NCBI GenBank assembly: GCA_003551265.1
Contig: PUMG01000210.1
Coordinates: forward strand, 1 to 12,337
DNA from: Halovenus sp.
GTDB taxonomy: Archaea; Halobacteriota; Halobacteria; Halobacteriales; Haloarculaceae
Direction of reading: 5' to 3'
DNA length: 12,337 nt
The notes below the pieces were generated by a model. That model was not told where the DNA came from, did no database searches, and saw only the letters and a program-made list of their open reading frames with translations. Of the stretch, positions 1 through 6,565 are shown one piece after another; within the stretch, counting starts at the first letter, position 1; the number at the start of each line of letters is the position of its first letter. The position numbers and the translations under genes are program-made.

Positions 1-437
1 ATGCGCAGTCCGCGACGGACCGACGCACGGACCTGTCCCGCTTCGCGGAGCGGGCTTTCGGGGTCGTGAACGTCGAAATCCCCATCGTACGCAGCAAGTT
101 CGGGCATCGCTTCGGCGTGGAGTTCCGCGAGCGTCCCACCGCGTTCGAGGTTGCGGATGACCACCTCGGTCTCGATGAGCGCCTCGACAGGCGTCAGCGT
201 CTCCGATGCAAGCCCCTCTGCGAGCTGTTCGACGAGCGTCCGAAGCTGTGGATCCTGACTCAGCTGTGGGTTGCGCTCGACCTCTCCGTGGACGTACTTC
301 GAGACGGCGCTCTGGCTGATGCCCAGCAGCGCTGCAATCTCGTTCTGGGTGTGTTCACGTTCGCGCAACTGCTCGGCGAGCATCGACCGGAACGTCGGCA
401 AAAATTCGTCGACGACAATCTCCTCGATGAACTTCAT
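1..437 (-). CDS. HTH regulator, ThiN-associated type (N-terminal part, cut by window edge)
   Basis: The reading frame opens with ATG at 435-437 and stays open to the window edge: 145 codons seen, C-terminus missing. It begins MKFIEEIVVDEFLPTFRSML. Residues about 29-50 form a helix-turn-helix (TQNEIAALLGISQSAVSKY), so the protein should bind DNA. The following segment (TLTPVEALIETEVVIRNLER, then AYDGDFDVHDPESPLREAG) matches my memory of haloarchaeal proteins that join this HTH to a C-terminal ThiN (thiamine-phosphate synthase-like) domain. ThiR, the thiamine-responsive regulator, has this architecture, but the ThiN part lies outside the window and is inferred. The gene follows dcd on the same strand after 30 bases. 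A weak TATA-like TTAA about 28 bases before the ATG overlaps the dcd stop, so a leaderless promoter of its own is possible. HTH call firm; ThiN link likely; regulated genes unknown. Confidence 0.75.
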   Translation of the reverse strand, partial: MKFIEEIVVDEFLPTFRSMLAEQLREREHTQNEIAALLGISQSAVSKYVHGEVERNPQLSQDPQLRTLVEQLAEGLASETLTPVEALIETEVVIRNLERGGTLAELHAEAMPELAAYDGDFDVHDPESPLREAGQVRASVRRGLR

Positions 438-467
438 TGTGAACTCATTCTTTGCGCCCCCTCTTAA

Positions 468-2453
468 CTACTGCTCCCCGCCGAACTCGCGGTCGCCACC
501 GATACGCGAGGCCTGTGGGCCGGACTGGCCCTGATACTTCGACCCGCGCTCTTTTCCGTACGGTCGCTCCGCTGGCGACGTCAACTCGGTGAACGTCAGC
601 TGTGAGATTCGCATATCGGGCGCGAGGGATACCGGAGCTGCTCCCAGATTCGACAGTTCGAGCGTAATCTGACCCTGGTACCCCGGGTCACACAGTCCGG
701 CAGTGTTCGAGAGGAAGATGCCACCGTTTCGACCGCCGAGGAAGTTCTCGACCGGCTGGCCAGCGGGCTGGACTTCCAGGTCGTACGTCGGTTCGACGCG
801 GTCGGTTGCTTCTACGTCGACGACCTCCTCGAAGCGAACTCCCGCCTCGAGTATCTGATCCAGTCGTGTGGTGTCGACACCAGCCTCCGCGTACGTGTCG
901 CGTACTCGTTCGAGTGTCTCACGACTCGTCGTTCCAGCGGTTTCGTTCTCGATGCTCGAGAGAGTCGACGTCGAGGCGTAACCCATCGCTTCTGCCGCAT
1001 CCGCAATCGAGAGTCCAGCGCGCTCGCGAAGCTCGCGGAGGGAGGTGCTCGGAGCCGGAACCGACTGGAAACAGTCGTGTGGGTCCGCCGTGAACTCGAC
1101 AGTCCACAGCTCGTCCGAGTCCGAGACCTCACTCGTCGGAGTGTCCACGTCCTGTTCAGGGGAGTCCACCGACGTCACCAATCCAAGGCGCGTGCCGAGA
1201 TACGCGGCGCGGTCTGCGAGGGTCGAATGAGCCGTAGACAGGGTATCTCCCCGGACGCCGCCACCGTCGAGAAGCCCGTCGAGAACACCCTCGAGGACCG
1301 GTTTCGGCCAGTTGAACGCACACGCCGGAATCGTCTTCTCCCTGCAGCCAGCGAGTTCACCGAAGAACTCCGCCCAGAGCGCAGATGAGACCGTCACACC
1401 GGTCCACTGTTCGTCTGTCTCCCATGACAGGTCCGTGCCGTACTCCTCGAAGAACGCCCCAAAACGTTCGAGCAATGCAGTGTCCACGTCTCTGACCTGT
1501 ATCTGTGCTCGTTCTGCACAGCCTGCGGCGATGTAGAACCCGAGTGTCCATCCGAACTCCGGGGTGAGCGCGAACTGGCGGGGAAGTCTGGTGTTGTCCT
1601 GTCCGAACCCCACGTCGACATCGGCTGGGGTGTCTGTTCGAGCAATCGCCGTCGTTGGAACGCCCTCGTTCGACTCGTCGGAGATAGTCAGGCTACCACC
1701 ATCACTGGCGTACAGCGTCGTCTCCGCAGAAGTGAGTCCGTCGAGCAGGTCGAGTTCGTCGGCTTCGCTCGGAGAGCGTGGGAGCGTCTCTGGCACCATC
1801 ACAAACTGTCCAACGGCATCTTCGCTGGGTATCCGTCTCACACCACCCTTCTCGTCGAGCGTGAAGAGGTTGTGGTCCCGGGTGACGTGAACCTCGCGGC
1901 CGGATTCGAGTCGTACCCGATACAGTCGCTTGGTCGGGTTCGTGATGTAGTCCGTCACCCGGTGAGTACTCACGCGGAGCGTCTTCGGGTCGAACGCGAC
2001 CGCGCGCGCCGGCCGTTCGTTCTCGACGATATCGCCGATGTCGTAGAACCCGAGGCCTTCTTCGGGCGTCCACAGAAACACCTGCTCGTCGTACGGGAGC
2101 GACGCGTGGACCACAATCGCCAGACGACCGAGTGACGACCGGCCCTCGACGTGGGCGAGGAGGTCGTCCGGAATCTCGACGCGCTCTTTGGTGGTGCCGA
2201 GGACGAAATCACCGGGGTGGAGGATGAACTCCCCGCCTTCGTCGACGACCGTCTCGCTGACGTACTCCTCTATCTCCGCCTCGCTTTCGGGGTGAATGCA
2301 CGGGATGTTCGTTCGTTCGAACTCCAGAAACTCGCGCCCGAGACGCAGGTCGACGCTCGCAGGCTGTATCTGAAGCTCCGGGTCGTCAAGCGGTGTGATG
2401 GCGAGGTCACCCGACTCCAGTCGGCGACGGATGTCCCTGTCCGAGAGTATCAT
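468..2453 (-). CDS. dcd: dCTP deaminase precursor interrupted by an intein
   Basis: Dcd deaminates dCTP to dUTP, feeding dTMP synthesis; some archaeal members also hydrolyse dUTP to dUMP, which I cannot decide here. The ATG at 2451-2453 is chosen because [19 protein letters not shown] is the conserved family N-terminus; an in-frame GTG start seven codons upstream is less likely. A TATA-like ATTTTA about 28 bases upstream, overlapping the acs stop, fits a leaderless transcript. From the chosen start the precursor has 661 residues; the mature enzyme would have 195, as usual for the family. The N-extein ends [16 protein letters not shown] and the C-extein resumes [19 protein letters not shown]. 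Visible active-site residues are the RSSLGR serine and arginine and the ITLEL glutamate (E. coli Ser111, Arg115, Glu138). The C-terminus has the nucleotide-binding [13 protein letters not shown] segment. Follows acs by 30 bases. Confidence 0.93.
   Translation of the reverse strand: MILSDRDIRRRLESGDLAITPLDDPELQIQPASVDLRLGREFLEFERTNIPCIHPESEAEIEEYVSETVVDEGGEFILHPGDFVLGTTKERVEIPDDLLAHVEGRSSLGRLAIVVHASLPYDEQVFLWTPEEGLGFYDIGDIVENERPARAVAFDPKTLRVSTHRVTDYITNPTKRLYRVRLESGREVHVTRDHNLFTLDEKGGVRRIPSEDAVGQFVMVPETLPRSPSEADELDLLDGLTSAETTLYASDGGSLTISDESNEGVPTTAIARTDTPADVDVGFGQDNTRLPRQFALTPEFGWTLGFYIAAGCAERAQIQVRDVDTALLERFGAFFEEYGTDLSWETDEQWTGVTVSSALWAEFFGELAGCREKTIPACAFNWPKPVLEGVLDGLLDGGGVRGDTLSTAHSTLADRAAYLGTRLGLVTSVDSPEQDVDTPTSEVSDSDELWTVEFTADPHDCFQSVPAPSTSLRELRERAGLSIADAAEAMGYASTSTLSSIENETAGTTSRETLERVRDTYAEAGVDTTRLDQILEAGVRFEEVVDVEATDRVEPTYDLEVQPAGQPVENFLGGRNGGIFLSNTAGLCDPGYQGQITLELSNLGAAPVSLAPDMRISQLTFTELTSPAERPYGKERGSKYQGQSGPQASRIGGDREFGGEQ
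900..1043 (-). other. XRE-like helix-turn-helix inside the Dcd intein
   Basis: The segment beginning [20 protein letters not shown] and continuing [19 protein letters not shown] has the spacing of a Cro/C1-type HTH: helix 1 LRELRERAG, helix 2 IADAAEAMG, recognition helix [10 protein letters not shown]. It lies between the LAGLIDADG domain and splicing block F. DNA-recognition subdomains are known in some homing-endonuclease inteins, so the likeliest ancestral role is target recognition. Its borders are approximate. Confidence 0.65.
1179..1568 (-). other. Degenerate LAGLIDADG homing endonuclease domain in the Dcd intein
   Basis: Two LAGLIDADG-like helices are recognisable. The first reads [12 protein letters not shown], where active relatives have TLGxYIAEG; the acidic residue is Ala. 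The second reads [11 protein letters not shown], where active relatives have LRGLFDGDG; the final catalytic Asp is Gly. The flanking pattern ([11 protein letters not shown] before motif 2, then a [22 protein letters not shown] helix) is normal for the family, so the alignment is not forced. Loss of both metal-binding acids predicts no DNA cleavage, although the fold may persist for DNA binding or intein stability. Confidence 0.78.
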
Positions 2454-2483
2454 ACCTTTCCTGGGGAGCACCACAGTGTAAAA

Positions 2484-4427
2484 TCACTCGATGTTCAGGC
2501 TGGAGCGAATCTCACCCACGACCTCTGGATTTGCCACCGCACTCGTGTCGCTCACCTCCTCGCCGCTGCCGACGTCGGTCAACACCCGCCGGACGATCTT
2601 GCCGGAGCTCGTCTTCGGCAGTTCCGGGGTGAACACGACCCGTGCGGGCCGGGCGAACTCCCCGATCGTCCCCTCGATGGTGTCGAAGATGGTCTCTCGC
2701 ATCATCTCCGTCTCGGTGGCGTCGTCGGTCAGACTCACGTAGGCGTCCATCACCCGCTGGCCCTCGCGTACCGCGTCGACGACAGCAGCTTCGGCGACGC
2801 CCTCGATGTCGACGATTGCCGATTCGAGCTCCATCGTCCCGAAGCGGTGGCCGGAGACGTTGAGCACGTCGTCGACCCGCCCGAGGACAGTGATGTATCC
2901 GGTCTCGTCGACGACAGCGCCGTCCTCCGTGGGATAGGCCCACTCGAACGCAGAGAGGTCCGGAACAGCCTCGTCGTCGCGGGCGGCCCAGCGCTCACCA
3001 CGCGACAGCTCGCGCGCCATCCCCGGCCACGGCTCGGTGATGACGAGATAGCCTCCGCTGCCTGCTTCTGCGGGTCTTCCGTCACGGTCGAGGACTGCCG
3101 CCTCGATACCAGGTAACGGCACTCCGGCCGAACCGGGTTTCATCTCGTGGACTCCCGGGACGGTCGTGATGAGGTGGCCGCCGGTTTCTGTCTGCCACCA
3201 CGTGTCGACGACGGGGCAGCGCTCGCCACCGACGTGTTCGTAGAGCCACCGCCAGGCGCGCAGATTTATCGGTTCACCGACCGTCCCGAGCAGTCTGAGT
3301 GACGAGAGGTCGAAGCTGTCGGGATACTCCGAGCCTGCTTTCACGAACGTCCGGACTGCAGTCGGTGAAGTGTAGAAGATATCGACGGCGTGGCGCTCGA
3401 TGAGTTCCCAGGGTTTCGTCCGTGAGAGTCCGTCGATACCCGCTTCGGACAGCAACACGGTGGTTCCGAGTGCGAGCGGGCCGTAGACGACGTAGGTGTG
3501 ACCCGTTATCCACCCGATGTCTGCCGGACACCAGTACGTATCCGCGGGTTTGATATCGAGCACGGCGTGAGACGTCCAGGCGGCGTGTGAGAGGTAGCCG
3601 CCGGTGGTGTGTGTCACTCGCTTGGGTGTCCCCGTCGTTCCGGATGTGTAGATGTAGAACAGCTCCTCGGCCGACTCGCGGACCACAGGGTCGACACGCT
3701 CGCCCGCGTGGGTCTCCCGGAGTCGGTTATATCGATGGCTGTTTCGTTCGGGTGTTTCGGTGGCCGTTCCGAGGTGGTCGACGACGACAGTTGTCACGTC
3801 GTCGGGAAGCGACACGCAGGCAGTTTCGGCCCGGTTGCGTAGCGAGACTGCATCTCCCCGGCGGTAGTAGCCGTCACAGGTGACGAGCACCGCCGACTCT
3901 GCCTCGCGCATCCGTGTGGCGAGCGCCTCGGCGGAGAAACCAGCGAACACCACGACGTGTGGCGCACCGAGTCGCGCACACGCGAGCATCGTAACCGGCA
4001 GCTCTGGAACCACTGGCATGTAAAGCGTCACCGCGTCACCCTGACCGACGCCGAGTGAGCGAAGCCCCGCCGCAACGGCGTTCACCTCCCGAAACAGTTC
4101 GAGATAGGTGTACGTCCGGCACTCGCCGCGCTGGCCCTCCCAGACGAGCGCGCGCTGGTTCTTTCGCTCGTCGAGGTGTCTGTCGAGACAGTTCGCGGCC
4201 GCGTTGAGTTTGCCGCCAGCGAAGAACTCGCCCGAACTCTCCTCGAACACCCGGTCGAACTCCTCCTCCCAGTCGAGAAATGCGGCCGCCCGTTTCCATC
4301 CCTCACGTCCCGAAAACGCCGAGAGGTCATCTGCCGTGACGTTCGCCTGTTCGACGAACGATTCAGAAGGTGAGACTCGCTCGTCTGTGAACGTGCGGGC
4401 GTTCAGCGGCAGCCTGTCGTCGAGCAT
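2484..4427 (-). CDS. acs: Acetyl-CoA synthetase paralogue (AMP-forming, divergent)
   Basis: This 647-residue protein belongs to the acyl-adenylate-forming family: acetate + ATP + CoA gives acetyl-CoA + AMP + PPi. The phosphate-binding loop YTSGTTGTPKR is at 260-270, with Arg where Gly is usual. WWQTETGG (410-417) keeps the Trp that limits the acyl pocket to acetate or propionate in bacterial Acs. YITVLGRVDDVLNVSGHR (511-528) is the hinge/C-terminal motif, and PKTSSGK ends in catalytic Lys610. It resembles the second acs at 9791-11749 along its length but differs at many sites: residues 472-492 lack the YKNDERFIDEYW-like stretch, GGKHEMKGEAVYAYV becomes DAVREGQRVMDAYV, and the second copy's FGGFS is FAGFS. 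An active enzyme is likely because the catalytic Lys remains; substrate range may differ. Downstream, dcd starts 30 bases after the stop. No SD is visible before the ATG. Confidence 0.88.
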   Translation of the reverse strand: MLDDRLPLNARTFTDERVSPSESFVEQANVTADDLSAFSGREGWKRAAAFLDWEEEFDRVFEESSGEFFAGGKLNAAANCLDRHLDERKNQRALVWEGQRGECRTYTYLELFREVNAVAAGLRSLGVGQGDAVTLYMPVVPELPVTMLACARLGAPHVVVFAGFSAEALATRMREAESAVLVTCDGYYRRGDAVSLRNRAETACVSLPDDVTTVVVDHLGTATETPERNSHRYNRLRETHAGERVDPVVRESAEELFYIYTSGTTGTPKRVTHTTGGYLSHAAWTSHAVLDIKPADTYWCPADIGWITGHTYVVYGPLALGTTVLLSEAGIDGLSRTKPWELIERHAVDIFYTSPTAVRTFVKAGSEYPDSFDLSSLRLLGTVGEPINLRAWRWLYEHVGGERCPVVDTWWQTETGGHLITTVPGVHEMKPGSAGVPLPGIEAAVLDRDGRPAEAGSGGYLVITEPWPGMARELSRGERWAARDDEAVPDLSAFEWAYPTEDGAVVDETGYITVLGRVDDVLNVSGHRFGTMELESAIVDIEGVAEAAVVDAVREGQRVMDAYVSLTDDATETEMMRETIFDTIEGTIGEFARPARVVFTPELPKTSSGKIVRRVLTDVGSGEEVSDTSAVANPEVVGEIRSSLNIE

Positions 4428-4540
4428 CTACCCACACTACGTGGCCACGGCCTAATCGTTCTATCGGCCGGTATATCTATCTCTCACGAGAGTAGAACAC
4501 AACTCGCAGGGTTCAACTACACCGAGATTCTAGGGTGAGT
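4428..4540. promoter_or_regulatory. Divergent promoter region between acs paralogue and small zinc-finger gene
   Basis: This 113-base gap drives acs leftward and the small gene rightward. GTATATCTAT at 4471-4480 reads TATA-like in both directions; a minus-strand start near 4448 would give acs a leader of about 20 bases. Two exact palindromes flank it: CGTGGCCACG at 4440-4449, near the predicted acs transcription start, and CTCTC-AC-GAGAG at 4481-4492. Either could be an operator; the regulator is unknown. Confidence 0.55.
4534..4538 (+). promoter_or_regulatory. Shine-Dalgarno GGTGA before the small zinc-finger gene
   Basis: GGTGA lies two bases before the ATG at 4541 and complements the haloarchaeal 16S rRNA 3' end. 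It supports that start and a transcript with a leader, unlike most genes here. Confidence 0.5.
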
Positions 4541-4705
4541 ATGGACTGTCACCACTGCGACGAACGCGCCGACATCGTCGTCGAGAAAGACGACATCCGC
4601 GTCGGCGTCTGTGAGCGCCACTTCCGCGAACAGATGGAAGCACTCGCCGAATCCGAGTGGGTACGTGATCTCGAAGACGAGCTTGACATCGACCGCGCCG
4701 AATAA
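4541..4705 (+). CDS. Small zinc-finger-like protein (54 aa, DUF6757-like)
   Basis: A 54-residue ORF, ATG to TAA, begins MDCHHCDERADIVVEKDDIR, continues VGVCERHF and ends DELDIDRAE. The CxxC pair at residues 3-6 and the C24-x2-H27 pair are spaced like a small treble-clef or rubredoxin-like zinc knuckle, so one bound zinc is predicted. The rest is an acidic amphipathic helix (EQMEALAESEWVRDLEDEL). The pattern matches my memory of a conserved haloarchaeal small protein (DUF6757); the family number is from memory. There is no membrane segment or signal, so it is probably cytoplasmic. It is transcribed divergently from acs. Function unknown; a partner-protein or nucleic-acid binding adaptor is the usual guess for such micro-zinc-finger proteins. 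The short length, good SD and haloarchaeal codon use argue that it is real. Confidence 0.82.
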   Translation: MDCHHCDERADIVVEKDDIRVGVCERHFREQMEALAESEWVRDLEDELDIDRAE

Positions 4706-4744
4706 CTTTTCGGGCTATCGGAAGTATCGTACGTCATCATAGAG

Positions 4745-4769
4745 TTCTCGCCGCACGTTGTGGCGAGAA
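4745..4769. repeat. Inverted repeat upstream of the phosphate transporter
   Basis: TTCTCGCC (4745-4752) and GGCGAGAA (4762-4769) are perfect 8-base complements around a 9-base centre that itself contains CA-cgt-TG symmetry. It ends 66 bases before the transporter ATG and about 25 bases before the TATA-like CTATAGTA. It could be an operator for a dimeric regulator or a hairpin ending the small zinc-finger transcript; no T-run follows, which favours the operator. Confidence 0.6.
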
Positions 4770-4792
4770 TCGCTGAACAGGTCCGATAATCC

Positions 4793-4813
4793 CTATAGTA
4801 GCAGACTTTTTAC
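4793..4813 (+). promoter_or_regulatory. Putative promoter of the phosphate transporter gene
   Basis: Two TATA-like elements precede the ATG at 4835: CTATAGTA at 4793-4800 (start predicted near 4823, about 12-base leader) and CTTTTTAC at 4806-4813 (26 bases before the ATG, leaderless). No SD sequence is present, which suits a leaderless or short-leader transcript. Confidence 0.45.
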
Positions 4814-4834
4814 GACGGGCAGTGAAGCGCTGCT

Positions 4835-6037
4835 ATGGCCGTTACATTCTGGATTCTCGTTGCGTTTGCGACCATCACCTGCCTGTTCACGGCATGGACG
4901 CTGGGTGCTAACAGCAATTCGCCACCGTTCGCCCCAGCAATTGGTGCAAACGCGATTTCAACCATGCGCGCGGCCCTGCTTATCGGCTTTTTCGCAGCAG
5001 CAGGAGCGCTCACTCAGGGGGGCGCAATTTCCGAGACAATCGGCGCAGATCTGATTGACGGTGTCGCGATTACACCACTGGCGGCGACAACAGGATTGCT
5101 CGTTGCTGCGTCGTTCATGGCTTTTGGTGTGTACAGCGGCTATCCAGTCCCTGCGGCGTTTGCGACAACTGGGGCGATGGTCGGGGTCGGACTTTCGCTT
5201 GGAGGGGAGCCAGTATTCGGGACCTACCAACGAATTGTGTCATTCTGGCTGCTCGTGCCACCGATGTCCGGCGGCCTTGCCTTTCTCACAGCCACGATAC
5301 TCAGACGCGATGACGTCCCAGATACGGTGAGTATTCCACTGCTTGCAGCTGCGGTCGCCGGGATCCTCGCAAACGTCCGTCTTGGCGTCATACCGCATCC
5401 CGACCGACCACAGGGCTCAGTCGCAGAATGGGTAGCGCTGGTGGTCGGGGCCCCCACTGTGGCCGGAATCAATATCGTCGCGGTACTGGTTACACTTGCG
5501 TTTACGGTTTTTGCATTTCGATGGATTCGCAAGCGGACACAGGCATCGGTCGCGGATGGGATAAAGACGCTGTTGCTCGTTCTTGGGAGCGTCGTCGCGT
5601 TTTCGAGCGGCGGGAGTCAGGTTGGTCTCGCGACCGGGCCACTGGAACATCTCTATGGAGTGGAACTCGGCCTCCCTGGAATCGCGCTTCTCGGTCTCGG
5701 CGCAGCCGGCATTCTTGCAGGCGCATGGACCGCTGCTCCGCGACTCTTGCAGGCAACCTCTCGGGAGTATGCCCAACTCGGGCTTCGTCGGTCAATCGCG
5801 GCACTCATTCCAGGATTCATCATCGCTCAAATCGCCATCACACTCGGAATTCCGATTTCCTTCAACAATATCATTATCTCCGGCGTCATCGGAGGAGGAC
5901 TGGCCGCAGGCTCTGCAGGCGTTTCTCGACGAAAAATCGGTGTAACCATCCTCTTTTGGGTCATTACGCTTGCGACATCAATCGGAATCGGATTTGGACT
6001 CTACCAGCTGTTTTCGACCCTGCTGGGAATTGAGTGA
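4835..6037 (+). CDS. pitA: Inorganic phosphate transporter, Pit family (PF01384 type)
   Basis: A 400-residue, very hydrophobic protein with about ten membrane helices and the two-fold repeat of the PiT family, which imports phosphate with H+ or Na+. The first repeat carries TLGANSNSPPFAPAIGANAI near residues 22-41, and the second AFSSGGSQVGLATGPL near 254-269. Both correspond to the GANDVANA(xxGP) signatures, but the usual Asp is replaced by Ser in the first and the GANDV core is GGSQV in the second. ISFNNIIISGVIGGG near 347-361 corresponds to the family's STTH..GS segment. I recall this variant in haloarchaea, so phosphate is the favoured substrate; sulfate (CysP-like Pit members) remains possible. 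Codons end in A or T more often (GCA, ATT, TTT) than in flanking genes. It stands alone on the plus strand and converges on a uspA gene 41 bases downstream. Confidence 0.85.
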   Translation: MAVTFWILVAFATITCLFTAWTLGANSNSPPFAPAIGANAISTMRAALLIGFFAAAGALTQGGAISETIGADLIDGVAITPLAATTGLLVAASFMAFGVYSGYPVPAAFATTGAMVGVGLSLGGEPVFGTYQRIVSFWLLVPPMSGGLAFLTATILRRDDVPDTVSIPLLAAAVAGILANVRLGVIPHPDRPQGSVAEWVALVVGAPTVAGINIVAVLVTLAFTVFAFRWIRKRTQASVADGIKTLLLVLGSVVAFSSGGSQVGLATGPLEHLYGVELGLPGIALLGLGAAGILAGAWTAAPRLLQATSREYAQLGLRRSIAALIPGFIIAQIAITLGIPISFNNIIISGVIGGGLAAGSAGVSRRKIGVTILFWVITLATSIGIGFGLYQLFSTLLGIE

Positions 6038-6078
6038 GATGGTTAGCGTTATGTCGGCCTGGTTATATATACTCTCTG

Positions 6079-6510
6079 CTATCGAACAACGGTGACCGTG
6101 ACTGGAGCCTCGCCGACGACTTTCGTTGCGACAGTCCCCAACACTCGCCGGATCAATGGTCTCCGTTCACCACCGTGGCCTCCCATCACGACGTGATCGA
6201 TGTCAGTATCCTCGACGAACTCTAGAATCGTCTCCGCAGGGTCACCTGTCTTGACAGTCGTGTCGGTGGGCTGTGCTGCGCCAGAGACCCGTTCTTGCGC
6301 GCGGCTAACCAGCCTCTCTGCTCGTTGTTGCGCCTCCGCTTGTTGCTGGTCGCTCGGCTCCAATACCCCTCCTTCACTCATGTTGGCATCAATCGGTGTG
6401 ACGACGTTGAGGACCGTAATCCGGCAGTCAAACACGGCGAGTGCGTGTGAGAGTGCGTCATCTGCTAACGGCGAACCATCAAGCGGGACGAGGACGTGCG
6501 AAGGCTTCAT
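6079..6510 (-). CDS. Universal stress protein, UspA family (atypical nucleotide loop)
   Basis: A 143-residue UspA-fold protein starting MKPSHVLVPLDGSPLADDAL. This ATG (6508-6510) is chosen over an upstream in-frame start because the UspA fold begins here and TTTATA (6534-6539) lies 26 bases upstream, giving a leaderless transcript. LVPLDGS is the strand 1 loop. The C-terminal loop VVMGGHGGERRPLIRRVLGT resembles the ATP-binding signature G-x2-G-x9-G-(S/T), but 11 residues separate the second and third Gly, so nucleotide binding may be altered or lost. It likely acts as a cytoplasmic dimer in stress or transport regulation. It converges with pitA (41 bases between stops) and lies 55 bases downstream of the symporter-linked genes. 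Its A/T-ending codons resemble those of pitA. Confidence 0.86.
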   Translation of the reverse strand: MKPSHVLVPLDGSPLADDALSHALAVFDCRITVLNVVTPIDANMSEGGVLEPSDQQQAEAQQRAERLVSRAQERVSGAAQPTDTTVKTGDPAETILEFVEDTDIDHVVMGGHGGERRPLIRRVLGTVATKVVGEAPVTVTVVR

Positions 6511-6533
6511 AGGAGTCTTTGGGAGACAGGACC

Positions 6534-6539
6534 TATAAA
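6534..6539 (-). promoter_or_regulatory. TATA box of the atypical uspA gene
   Basis: TTTATA on the minus strand is centred about 26 bases before the ATG at 6510, the usual haloarchaeal spacing to the transcription start. The ATG would be at or next to the 5' end, and no SD is present. This separates the gene from the upstream symporter operon. Confidence 0.6.
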
Positions 6540-6565
6540 CATCAACTCGGTCAGCGGTTGTGAGT

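Larger units (their letters stand above)
705..2102 (-). mobile_element. Intein in Dcd (466 residues, LAGLIDADG type)
   Basis: The insert sits between VVHA and TAGLCDPG of Dcd and is in frame throughout. Block A starts with the nucleophile Ser1 ([11 protein letters not shown]). Block B has the TxxH motif in [11 protein letters not shown]. Block F is YDLEV followed by ENFLGG, and block G ends GGIFLSN with the terminal Asn; the +1 extein residue is Thr. These features predict a class 1 splicing intein. Between blocks B and F lie a LAGLIDADG-like domain and a helix-turn-helix. Two deviations: the penultimate residue is Ser instead of the common His, and block F has Glu where His is common (ENF for HNF). 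Both occur in some active inteins, so splicing remains likely but unproven. Boundaries come from extein homology and should be exact. Confidence 0.93.

Noticed and set aside
705..2102. Possibility that dcd is a pseudogene broken by an insertion
   Set aside because: The frame is open throughout, both exteins keep all active-site residues, and the intein has the needed Ser1, TxxH, terminal Asn and Thr+1.
2454..2474. GTG start adding seven residues to Dcd
   Set aside because: The conserved family N-terminus is MILSDRDI, and a TATA-like element has leaderless spacing to that ATG, so the extension is unlikely.
2151..3116. A 321-codon plus-strand open frame across the dcd/acs junction
   Set aside because: It spans two real genes on the other strand and has no domain, SD or promoter; it is a mirror-frame artefact.
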